A stretch of 50,516 nt of DNA. Source: Bacteroidales bacterium (GTDB taxonomy: Bacteria; Bacteroidota; Bacteroidia; Bacteroidales; F082). Below are positions 44,701 to 50,031 of this stretch, in pieces. The stretch spans positions 1-50,516 of the forward strand of contig JAGCPG010000053.1 of the NCBI GenBank assembly GCA_017645245.1, in the 5' to 3' direction. The position numbers and the translations under genes are program-made. The notes beneath the pieces were generated by a model. The model saw only the letters and a program-made list of their open reading frames with translations. It was not told where the DNA came from and did no database searches. Positions within the stretch are counted from its first letter, which is position 1; every line of letters begins with the position of its first letter.

Positions 44701-44848
44701 CCACCAGATACGGGTATCCCTCTTGCTGGTAGTCAGTGATACCGGCTGTTGCGATGTAGGAGGTGTATAGGTTTGGCGTTTGCGCCATAACTGCCCAGGG
44801 TAGGAGTGCCGCGAGGAGAAGGGTTAGGAGTAAATGTTTGAATTTCAT
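38753..44848 (-). CDS. Giant secreted modular protein (2031 aa): discoidin-like, six split fibronectin/anchor-J units, C-terminal WNW pair
   Basis: Signal peptide 1-22 (ends AVMAQ). Residues about 25-172 look like an F5/8 type C (discoidin) domain (NDINTKWCVGG, RNPKDWTIKA, YFRFDVSAI). Then follow fibronectin-like units starting C(P/Q)xPxNLxVS. Six of them contain, between the ESYTVNYR strand and the WQTVTVAGN strand, an inserted domain of about 140 residues with F.EGFENG, QYLISPEL, KLEFYYKN, QVGFSSTDN, IPAGTKYICWKY and LDDI. One unit (about 405-495) has no insert. A free anchor-J-like domain lies at about 965-1130. Residues 1865-2031 are the WNW double module ending SKGARKK. Approximate starts of split units: 175, 495, 725, 1130, 1370, 1605. 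It is probably a surface carbohydrate- or protein-binding adhesin. Confidence 0.85.
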   Translation of the reverse strand: MKFKHLLLTLLLAALLPWAVMAQTPNLYTSYIATAGITDYQQEGYPYLVDNDINTKWCVGGFSSPNNLGLYIEFYSTDPITPTGYVLTTGDDNATWTGRNPKDWTIKAKANPNDEWTTIASVTDDQVLQDVNFTDFEFTVDNPNHETYQYFRFDVSAIQSGGCFQLAELRFMVVDLCDVTNPTLTVNNIKQTTVNLSWPGNPDVESYKVKYRTTGTVFTEGFENGIGDWTCIGDNLSIGTNAYTGSRGFNFVNYSPYGTKYLISPELSGVPEGMKLEFYHRSSVTNTNTNSLQVGFSSTDNATESFTFSEIVNPETSWSLYSTPIPAGTKYICLEYVPTAQNYAILAIDDIMVGVDANVPTGEWQTATVAGGTFQVGTTLTNLTPSSLYETYVYPNCNPNKVSNMVFFITLDCPTLTNLTVSNIGGTIADISWTVLLEVESYTVKYRTAQTETVPAGDWHTLTIAGNNTEVNTTLTGLSPETYYEVNVFPDCNPDNLASVYFITENSCPTPRNIAVCNITTTTANLCWTGEPNVECYTVEYQTRGDILNEDFGEDFEGWTLRDCGLNTGVISNECCIHSGNGGFYFTNNYYTPQYLISPELTGITEGMKLEFYYKNCYDIYSETIQVGFSATDNATESFTFGEEITASDEQWHLYSEPIPAGTKYICWKYSPDNNTLLFLDDIAIGMMDWQTVSVAGNAYQVCTTLTNLIPAVQYAAHIYPDCNPDMVSETVNFTMADPCPKPTDLNAGNINTTTANLSWTGDSLVDSYTINYRISNIYFIENFQNGISNWTLRNCDYYTHVWIEMTAEGNAFFDFSSNDNPPQYLISPKLTGIAEGMKLEFRYRSSPSGYPNTIQIGFSSTDDATESFTFGDEITTSVEEWQLYSETIPAGTRYICWKYLSNGHSLHLDDIIVSLETPPGEWQTATVAGNTTDVSSTLNGLTPCTPYEVFVYPDCNPDKVSKPVIFMTEEPPFHYATDFESGCDWTLVNGDLTNQWTWGTAAHNGNGTHGLYISNDGGTTNAYNYTYGNQTMVYAYKTFFFEEGFYRFSYDWEANGESNYDFLRVALIPDTLSLEAGTELPSGFNYNVLPEGWIALDGGSQLNMTNDWQTMLQEIEIAMEGRYMMVFAWCNDNNAGANPPAAIDNVSIDLFTCPTPVNLTVSNLTATTAKLGWTALIPTDSYTVNYRTAQPLDVIFNEGFENGLGDWTMRDCDSYTGVSSNGVHSGNAGFQFCYNTTPPQYLISPELTGVGEWAKLEFYYKNMSYLYPETFQVGFSVTDNETASFTFGSEINVSDEQWHLYSKTIPAGTKYICWKLNSNDQYYLYIDDIVVVGVEVPASAWQTATVVGNTTEVSKILKDLTPETEYEAFVYPDCDPELVSETVSFTTPELCQTPTNFSLDYVSPTTAELSWSASRYMDSYTVNYKARGNVFTEGFENGLGDWTIAQEWSFTGVGTDAAHSGSYGFMFEHHSKRLQYLFSPELTDITEGLKLEFYYKNWGEGVPETFQVGFSSTDNVIESFTFGDEITVSDAQWHLYSGSIPAGTKYICFKYFTTGDWFLYLDDISIGVDSQWQTVTVEGNTDEVSTTLTDLMPATSYEVYVYPDCDPELVSETLFFNTIEDCPRPENLTVSYVGATTADLSWTGVPEEESYTMEYREASIVFSEGFENGIGNWTLRNCNSTTGILTYGEGIAVFQFNNYHTAQYLISPELIGISDGMKLEFEYYIPVNSTDPEAFKIGFSSTDNATDSFTFGDEITVSSGQHFTYSEPIPAGTKYICWKYTSNLHMLYIDNIMVGLDTPAGAWQTVTVAGNAYQVSTTLAGLSPETSYEVHVYPDCDPNKVSESVFFVTEGASTVTQTLALSTGWNWVSLYVEGNPIDLLQSLESALGENATQISSAELFTENDEGDWWGDLDEEGLTNEQMYMILVETPCTIELQGNTANPASHPITINPGWNWIGFPCDHEMTIEEALGSFNAEEGDVFANSEDFTEFDGEWYGDVAILIPGQGFMYFSNSDELKTLIIGSSKGARKK
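38756..39256 (-). repeat. Double WNW module, C-terminus of the 2031-residue protein
   Basis: The last 167 codons. Half 1 starts GWNWVSLYVE and half 2 starts GWNWIGFPCD. It is near-identical in amino-acid sequence to 32011-32511 across FTENDEGDWWGDLDEEG, NEQM.MILVETPCTIEL and GFMYFSNSDE. Confidence 0.8.
39299..44326 (-). repeat. Array of split fibronectin/anchor-J units (coding)
   Basis: Six tandem-type units of about 235 codons, plus one unsplit unit of about 90 codons and one free anchor-J-like domain. Each split unit repeats QVGFSxTDN...ESFTFG.EI and IPAGTKYICWKY. Copies differ by many substitutions, so the array is not newly expanded. Confidence 0.75.
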
Positions 44849-44985
44849 AGTTTTATTTTTAATTTAAATTATTATCTGATGTTTTCGGGGGGGGTAGCCA
44901 TTAAAACCTCAGTTGTCGTATAAGGCAAGAGGTTGACTCTGTGGTAATATGACTGACAAAGAGTCATAGGTATGCTTTGAAAGCA
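44849..44985 (-). other. Leader of the 2031-residue protein gene with C8 tract and inverted repeat
   Basis: About 130 nt separate the predicted transcription start from the ATG. The minus strand carries an eight-C homopolymer (G8 at 44887-44894 on the plus strand), 39-46 bp upstream of the start codon. An inverted repeat ATGACT/AGTCAT (44949-44954, 44962-44967) lies near the 5' end. No gene is credible here. Confidence 0.55.
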
Positions 44986-44993
44986 CAAAGGTA
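44986..44993 (-). promoter_or_regulatory. -7 element of the 2031-residue protein gene
   Basis: CAAAGGTA on the plus strand is TACCTTTG on the minus strand, 137 bp upstream of the ATG at 44848. No good -33 element was seen. Confidence 0.55.
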
Positions 44994-45142
44994 GGGAAAA
45001 AATGGGGGTTAAAAACGAAAAAAGTATTTTTTTGCATCAATCACTTGACAAATTGAAAATAATGATTTACTTTTGTAAATCTGTTGTATATGCAAATGAA
45101 CCAAAGGTCAATGACGGCTCCAGTTTCATTGTTGAGATAAAG
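44994..45142. other. Intergenic stretch, nothing recognised
   Basis: Between the promoter at 44986 and the mscS-family terminator hairpin there is AT-rich DNA with no RNA gene. A plus-strand frame from 45002 runs into the mscS-family gene in antisense and is not credible. Confidence 0.5.
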
Positions 45143-45168
45143 AATCCGCCAAGCGATCTTGACGGATT
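45143..45168 (-). terminator. Hairpin at the end of the MscS-family gene
   Basis: Arms AATCCGCCAA (45143-45152) and TTGACGGATT (45159-45168) around GCGATC; the stem touches the stop codon (45168-45170). On the minus strand the following TTCTTTAT is only a weak T-tract. The arms are identical to those at 38703-38726. Confidence 0.65.
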
Positions 45169-47909
45169 TAATCTTTCACCACGTGAACATCACAATGCGG
45201 GAACGGTATCTCAATGTTGTTCTCGTTCAAGGCATCGTAAATCACTTCCTTGGCTTTGTCGATGTAGGGGACACGTTCGGCCACCAGCACCCATTGCTTT
45301 AGGGTGATGGTCACGGCACTGTCGCTGAACTCGCCGAATACCACCTTGATGCCTCGGGTGGGATCCACCACGTCGCGGCCGAATGCATCCTTGGTTAGGA
45401 GCGCCTTGGTGGCTTCCTCCAGCACTTCGCGGACATGCTTTACTTCGGTGCCGTAAGCCACGCCTACGTTGATCTTGATCAGCTCGTAGGCATGGGTGCG
45501 CGTCAGGTTGCTGAAGTTCTTACTGAACAACGTGGCGTTCAGGAACGACATCTCAGCGCCATCGGTCGTTTCAATCTGTGTGCTCTGGTAATTGATCGAG
45601 GTCACCTTGCCGCGAATACCCTCACATTCAATCCAATCGCCCACCTTCAGTCGTCCCGACATCAGCTGGATGCCATAGATGAAGTTGTTGATGATGTCTT
45701 TCAAGGCGAGACCGACACCTGCTGAGAAACCTCCAGCTACCAGGCTCAATGATCCGGTTGGGATATGTAACGTCAGGAAAACGACTAAGATATAGATCAT
45801 CCAGATGATCACATTAATAATGCTGTTGCCCAGCGAAAGGTTGACTTCGTCCTTGAGGATGGTGGCGCGCTTGGTCTTCTTGAGGAACCGTGCATAGCGG
45901 CTTTGCTGCCAGATGGCATGGATGGCCTGGTTGGCATAGCGAAAAATGAAGAAGAGGTTAATCAGCAGGACGATGGAGTAGAGCGACAGCCTGAAGGTGC
46001 TTTCGCCTTCTTCGTTGGTGAGTTGGACGAAAGGCTTGTAATAAATGCTCTCATACAAGTCCTTGAAATCGAACACATCCATTGCCAGATGCAGGCAGAA
46101 CGGGATGGAAGTCAGCATCAGTATGGGTAGGACGACACCTTTTACGAGGTCGTAGAACCAAGTCACGGTGAAAAGGTAGGTCTTCTTGTTTTGTCCTGTC
46201 ACCATGGTGATGTTCTCGAGGTACTCGGAAATGCGGGAATTCATCCGGTTTTCCTTGTATTTGACGATCAGGTGCCAAATGGTGATGATGGTGAGGATGG
46301 CGGCCAGCTGGAAGAACCACCACACGAGAATCAGCAATGAGGCGAAGATGAAGCCAGCGATGGCTACGAGCATGGCTACACCTGTGAATGCCAGCGAGAT
46401 CCAGCCGAAAATGCGGTCGCTACGGTCGGCTTTTTTGCCGCGCTTGAGGCAGATGAGCAGCTGCCAAACGAAGAAGACGATGAGGAGGGGAGGAAACACG
46501 ATGTTCATCAGGGTGTTCGGGATAAAAAGCATACGGCATCCGATGACGATGATGGCGGTGAAGATGGTGGGCAGGTACAGTCTGACGCCGTTCCTGAGTT
46601 GGTCGGGATTCAACCTGATGAGCAATGCCATGATGATGGCGCCCAGCAGCCACATGTAGGTGTTGGCCATGCTGAAAGCCTTTGAGATGATCATGTTGAG
46701 GTTGACAAATGGCATGTTGAGCAGGATGAAGATCAAGATGCCGAGCAACAGGGCGATATAGCGTTTCTGCTGTTTGGCGACGGCTTTTTTGACGGGCTTG
46801 ACCCACTTGAAGACGGGCAGGAGTACCAGCGCGGCGACGAGCCAGCAGACGAGGATCTCGAGAATAAGGATAATCAAGATGAAGAATTGGACTATGTATT
46901 GGAAATTGGGGATCAAAAACAGCGTGTCGTTGTTTGAGCTTTCCGACGGGGCGCTGGCCATGAGGGTGTCGGCCACGGGAGGCGCGATCGGCAGCGTGTC
47001 GCTGAGAATGGTCTGCATCACTATGGAATCGATGGGAGGAGTCTCTTCAGCCGAGTTGTAAAAAGCGATGAGTTCGTCAAGGGCGTATTTCTCGCGGGTG
47101 TCCTCCTTGGCGCGTTTCCAGTAGCGGCTGAAGTGGGCGAGGATGGTGGGCCAGGGCGTCTGTCCCTCCACGAAGATGCGGTGTTGGAGCAGTTTGTAGT
47201 AGTTGCTGGCGTAGTCGTACGACTCTTTCAACCTGAGGTAGGTCTCGCTGTAATGGATGCTGTCGGCCACCAGGATGGCTTTGCTCTCGAAATACATTTG
47301 GAGCAGCTTTTTGGCGTAGAAGATGCATGAGTCGCGGTCTTGTAGACTCTGTCCATCGAGGACGAAAGGCATGGCCACGCTGTCGTCGAGGGTAGCGGCT
47401 TCAATGGCCAGTTCCAGCTGCGATGTGCTGAGTAAGTGGTGTTGGTCAAGGGAGTCGTTGTGATAGAGCAGGCTGTCAGCCACGCCGTCGATGTCATCCA
47501 ACTCTGGTGGGAGGCGGCGCAACGATTCGAGCAGGCGTGCATAGCGGTCGATTTCGATGTCGAGGTTGCCCACGATGCGGTCGTAGGGCATGCGGTCCTT
47601 CTCGAAGGCGTTGAACTCCTCGGTCACCTTCTCGAGGGCATAGCAGAGATCGAAGGTAAACTCTTGTTTTTGGGCATAGAGCAGTAACGAGAGCTCGTTA
47701 CTCCCCTTCATGATCTCCACCATCTTTAGATGTTGGCTTTCGTAATTCTCGGCCAAGCGTTCCTGGGTTTTGGCCATCTGGAGGTAGTCTCGTTTCAAGT
47801 TGCCGCGCAGGTCCTTGAGGGTGTAGCTGAGATGGTCATCGGGGTTGTCGGCCAGCATGGGCATCACAAACAACAGCGCAAGCAGTATGGGAATGATTCT
47901 TTTCTTCAT
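45168..47909 (-). CDS. Large MscS-family mechanosensitive channel
   Basis: A 913-residue protein. Signal peptide 1-20. A predicted periplasmic, helical region extends to about residue 330 (rich in Leu, Glu, Asp, with coiled-coil character), then about 10-11 TM helices between about 345 and 715. The C-terminal pore helix and beta domain match MscS: LVAGGFSAGVGLALKDIINNFIYGIQL (pore-lining Gly/Ala pattern), then KVGDWIECEGIRGKVTSINYQSTQIETTDGAEMSFLNATLF. The long N-terminal part resembles MscK/YbiO-type channels. It would release osmolytes on hypo-osmotic shock. The promoter (47929-47936) is divergent from that of the EamA gene. Confidence 0.9.
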   Translation of the reverse strand: MKKRIIPILLALLFVMPMLADNPDDHLSYTLKDLRGNLKRDYLQMAKTQERLAENYESQHLKMVEIMKGSNELSLLLYAQKQEFTFDLCYALEKVTEEFNAFEKDRMPYDRIVGNLDIEIDRYARLLESLRRLPPELDDIDGVADSLLYHNDSLDQHHLLSTSQLELAIEAATLDDSVAMPFVLDGQSLQDRDSCIFYAKKLLQMYFESKAILVADSIHYSETYLRLKESYDYASNYYKLLQHRIFVEGQTPWPTILAHFSRYWKRAKEDTREKYALDELIAFYNSAEETPPIDSIVMQTILSDTLPIAPPVADTLMASAPSESSNNDTLFLIPNFQYIVQFFILIILILEILVCWLVAALVLLPVFKWVKPVKKAVAKQQKRYIALLLGILIFILLNMPFVNLNMIISKAFSMANTYMWLLGAIIMALLIRLNPDQLRNGVRLYLPTIFTAIIVIGCRMLFIPNTLMNIVFPPLLIVFFVWQLLICLKRGKKADRSDRIFGWISLAFTGVAMLVAIAGFIFASLLILVWWFFQLAAILTIITIWHLIVKYKENRMNSRISEYLENITMVTGQNKKTYLFTVTWFYDLVKGVVLPILMLTSIPFCLHLAMDVFDFKDLYESIYYKPFVQLTNEEGESTFRLSLYSIVLLINLFFIFRYANQAIHAIWQQSRYARFLKKTKRATILKDEVNLSLGNSIINVIIWMIYILVVFLTLHIPTGSLSLVAGGFSAGVGLALKDIINNFIYGIQLMSGRLKVGDWIECEGIRGKVTSINYQSTQIETTDGAEMSFLNATLFSKNFSNLTRTHAYELIKINVGVAYGTEVKHVREVLEEATKALLTKDAFGRDVVDPTRGIKVVFGEFSDSAVTITLKQWVLVAERVPYIDKAKEVIYDALNENNIEIPFPHCDVHVVKD

Positions 47910-47928
47910 GAGAACAGGTTTGATTTGG

Positions 47929-47936
47929 CAAAGGTA
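47929..47936 (-). promoter_or_regulatory. -7 element of the MscS-family gene
   Basis: CAAAGGTA on the plus strand is TACCTTTG on the minus strand, 19 bp upstream of the ATG at 47909. It lies 8 bp from the divergent -7 element of the EamA gene. Confidence 0.6.
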
Positions 47937-47944
47937 AAAAAAAC

Positions 47945-47952
47945 TATTTTTG
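47945..47952 (+). promoter_or_regulatory. -7 element of the EamA transporter gene
   Basis: TATTTTTG with TTTG at 47919-47922 (22-nt spacer). A TTG start at 47950 would lie inside it, so the ATG at 47962 is used. Only 9 bp separate element and ATG, giving an almost leaderless mRNA. Confidence 0.6.
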
Positions 47953-47961
47953 CAGGCTGAA

Positions 47962-48843
47962 ATGGAAAAGAAAAAAGGACTTCATTGGGGATATATTGCA
48001 GGTATCGTCTCAGGTATCACCTACGGGATGAACCCTTTGTTTGGCGTGCCTGTCATCAACAAGGGATTGGATGTCAACTCGCTGTTGCTCTATCGTTATG
48101 GCATGGCTACGCTTTTGATGCTGGCTTTCATGCTTTTGACTCGCAGGCAGATTCGCATTAGTTGGAAGCAATTTGGACTGATGACGATTCTCGGCGTTTT
48201 GTTCACCGGCTGCAGCATCACACTCTTCGAGGCCTACAAATACATTCCATCGGGCATCGCCACGAGCATCCTTTACGTTTATCCCATCATGGTGGCGTTG
48301 ATCATGATGTTTTTCAGGCAGTTTCCGACGTGGCAGACATGGGTCTCCATCTTTGCCGGTGTGGCAGGTGCCGTGTTGTTGTCTCTTAAAGGAGGAGGAG
48401 GGTTCATCGACTGGAAGGGCATAGCCTTGGTGGTGGCTTCGGGTTTGTGTTACACCTTGTTCATTGTGATCGTTAACCTGAGCAAGCAAGTGAAGGCCAT
48501 CCCAAATCTCACGCTGACGTTTTATTGTTTTTTCATCGGCTCGTTGATGCTGTTTGCCTTGTCGGGTTTCGGTGTCAAGTTGAACCCCGTACCCGATGCC
48601 ATCAGTTGGCTGAATGTGTTGGGACTTGCGGTGCTGCCTACGGCGGTGGCTACGATCACTTTGGCGGCTGCAACCAAGGCTGTCGGCGCTACCAAAACAT
48701 CGGTTTTGGGCATCTTGGAACCCTTGACTGCCATTTTTGTCGGCACAATTGTCTTCCATGAGGCATTTACCTTCAATGTGGCTATCGGCGTAGTGTTGAT
48801 CCTGTTCGCCATTTTGTTTATGATTCTAACCGAAAAGAAATGA
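47962..48843 (+). CDS. EamA/DMT-family transporter
   Basis: A 293-residue protein with ten TM helices in two EamA repeats (residues about 10-135 and 150-290). Typical features are YRYGMATLLMLAFML at TM2, ITLFEAYKYIPSGIATSILYVYPIMVAL at TM3-4, and near the end ATKAVGATKTSVLGILEPLTAIFVG, which matches the family's AlxxxxAsxxsxlxxlePvfa pattern. Members export or import small metabolites; the substrate cannot be predicted. The stop overlaps the next start by 4 bp (ATGA). Confidence 0.9.
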   Translation: MEKKKGLHWGYIAGIVSGITYGMNPLFGVPVINKGLDVNSLLLYRYGMATLLMLAFMLLTRRQIRISWKQFGLMTILGVLFTGCSITLFEAYKYIPSGIATSILYVYPIMVALIMMFFRQFPTWQTWVSIFAGVAGAVLLSLKGGGGFIDWKGIALVVASGLCYTLFIVIVNLSKQVKAIPNLTLTFYCFFIGSLMLFALSGFGVKLNPVPDAISWLNVLGLAVLPTAVATITLAAATKAVGATKTSVLGILEPLTAIFVGTIVFHEAFTFNVAIGVVLILFAILFMILTEKK

Positions 48844-49139
48844 ATAAAGTACGCATCACTGCCATCCGCCAGACGGTCTATCCCGATTTGATGGCCCGAT
48901 ATGAGAATCCCATCGAGCATACCTGCAACGTGAGGGAAGGACAGCAATGGATTTCCGTTGACGGCCAATGTCCCGAGGGGATGTGCCCGTCTGCCTGGTA
49001 TTCCATGAAGGAATTCGTTGAAGCCTTGGCTCGTGGCGAAGGCAACTTTTACGATGGTTGGATGCGCAATCCGATGAGTGCCATGATCAGCTGCAACGAC
49101 GGCTTTAGGCCGTTCAGCTTCTATCTTGAGGTGGTTTAA
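48840..49139 (+). CDS. TIGR04076-family small protein
   Basis: A 99-residue protein resembling TIGR04076: an N-terminal (K)VRITAIRQTVYPDLMARY, a cysteine in HTCNVREGQQW, GQCPEGMCPSAWYSM, ALARGEGNFYDGW and a C-terminal ISCNDGFRPFSFYLE. Three or four conserved cysteines suggest metal binding or redox chemistry, but the function of the family is unknown. It is translationally coupled to the EamA transporter gene (ATGA), so it may process or bind that substrate. It ends 4 bp from the converging ybaK-like stop. Confidence 0.8.
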   Translation: MNKVRITAIRQTVYPDLMARYENPIEHTCNVREGQQWISVDGQCPEGMCPSAWYSMKEFVEALARGEGNFYDGWMRNPMSAMISCNDGFRPFSFYLEVV

Positions 49140-49143
49140 TACT

Positions 49144-49626
49144 TCAGCATAGGTCGGCCACGGTCATGCCGGCGGCTTGAATCAGGTCCTGTGGGTTGAT
49201 TTTGAATTGGAGTCCACGCACGCCAGCGCTGACGTAGATGATGTCGAACAGCTCGCAGGTCTCATGGATAAAGGTGGGGAAGGGCTTCTTCATGCCTATG
49301 GGTGAGCAGCCGCCTCGGATGTAGCCCGTGAGGGGCAGCAGTTCTTTCATCAGGATGAGGTTGCAGCTCTTGTTACCCGTGACTTTGGCGGTCTTCTTGA
49401 GATTGACTTCCTCGTTGCCCGGGATAACGCACACGAAATGGCCCGTTTTGTCGCCTTTCAGCACCAAAGTCTTGAACACCTGGTCGATGTCTTCACCCAG
49501 CTGGTCGGCGATATGTTGCGCTCCGAGGTCGTTTTCGTCCACCTCGTAGGGAATCAGCTCATATAGGATTTTCTTTTGGTCAAGAAGCCGGCAGGCGTTG
49601 GTTTTGTTGATTTTTTCTTTCGACAT
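49144..49626 (-). CDS. ybaK: Cys-tRNA(Pro)/Cys-tRNA(Cys) deacylase, YbaK/EbsC family
   Basis: A 160-residue protein; the frame extends upstream through the -7 element at 49649-49656, so the ATG at 49626 (MSKEKINKTNACRLLDQ) is the start. YbaK signatures: YELIPYEVDENDLGAQHIADQLG, VFKTLVLKGDKTGHFVCVIPGNEEVNLKK (with the catalytic-pocket Lys), and GYIRGGCSPIGMKK. It hydrolyses mischarged Cys-tRNA(Pro) in trans to prolyl-tRNA synthetase. It is monocistronic and convergent with the TIGR04076 gene. Confidence 0.93.
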   Translation of the reverse strand: MSKEKINKTNACRLLDQKKILYELIPYEVDENDLGAQHIADQLGEDIDQVFKTLVLKGDKTGHFVCVIPGNEEVNLKKTAKVTGNKSCNLILMKELLPLTGYIRGGCSPIGMKKPFPTFIHETCELFDIIYVSAGVRGLQFKINPQDLIQAAGMTVADLC

Positions 49627-49648
49627 TGTTTTTCTTTTTAATTTTGGG

Positions 49649-49656
49649 CAAAAATA
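49649..49656 (-). promoter_or_regulatory. -7 element of the ybaK-like gene
   Basis: CAAAAATA on the plus strand is TATTTTTG on the minus strand, 22 bp upstream of the ATG at 49626. Confidence 0.55.
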
Positions 49657-49675
49657 ATAAAACTGTCGATAACCC

Positions 49676-49933
49676 ATGAAAAAGCGTTATACCTTCAGCA
49701 CGGGCGAAATCATCGAGGCCGACCTTGACGACCTCCGTCGGCTTTTGGCAGAAAACCAACAGTATCTGGACAATTACCAAGATGTTTATTGTTCCCTCGA
49801 CGATGACGACTATGTCGCCCGAGGCAACGGCTTCTGCGACCGCAAATACAGTGACGACTTCATCGAAGGCCAGATTGAGAAATACGAAAAGCGGGTGAAG
49901 GAGATTGAAGGATGGATTATGAAATACTCCTAA
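49676..49933 (+). CDS. Small protein of unknown function
   Basis: An 85-residue, acidic, soluble protein. I do not recognise a family. It has an N-terminal beta-hairpin-like KKRYTFSTGEIIEADLDD, a helix, the cluster SLDDDDYVARGNGFCDRKYSDDF with one Cys, and a C-terminal charged helix (EGQIEKYEKRVKEIEGW). Codon use is like the neighbours. There is no clear TAnnTTTG element upstream; it lies 49 bp divergent from the ybaK-like start. It precedes the Panacea gene by 98 bp, which has its own promoter, so a link between them is not established. Confidence 0.65.
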   Translation: MKKRYTFSTGEIIEADLDDLRRLLAENQQYLDNYQDVYCSLDDDDYVARGNGFCDRKYSDDFIEGQIEKYEKRVKEIEGWIMKYS

Positions 49934-50018
49934 TTAATTCTTTACTTAGCTTTATTTATATTTATTCTAAATTTCAGTATTAGGGTATATTATTCTGTGA
50001 TCGTATATGTTTTTTATA

Positions 50019-50026
50019 TATTTTTG
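50019..50026 (+). promoter_or_regulatory. -7 element of the Panacea-domain gene
   Basis: TATTTTTG ends only 5 bp before the ATG at 50032. Transcription would start within a few bases of the start codon, so the mRNA is predicted to be essentially leaderless. Confidence 0.55.
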
Positions 50027-50031
50027 CAAGC

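Noticed and set aside
32008-44848. T9SS type A/B sorting domain on the giant proteins
   Set aside because: The PNP...G.Y.v.v-type end seen in the CotH protein is absent; the termini are WNW modules instead.
45002-45307. Plus-strand frame upstream of and into the MscS-family gene
   Set aside because: Half lies antisense to the channel's C-terminus; no homology-like motif.
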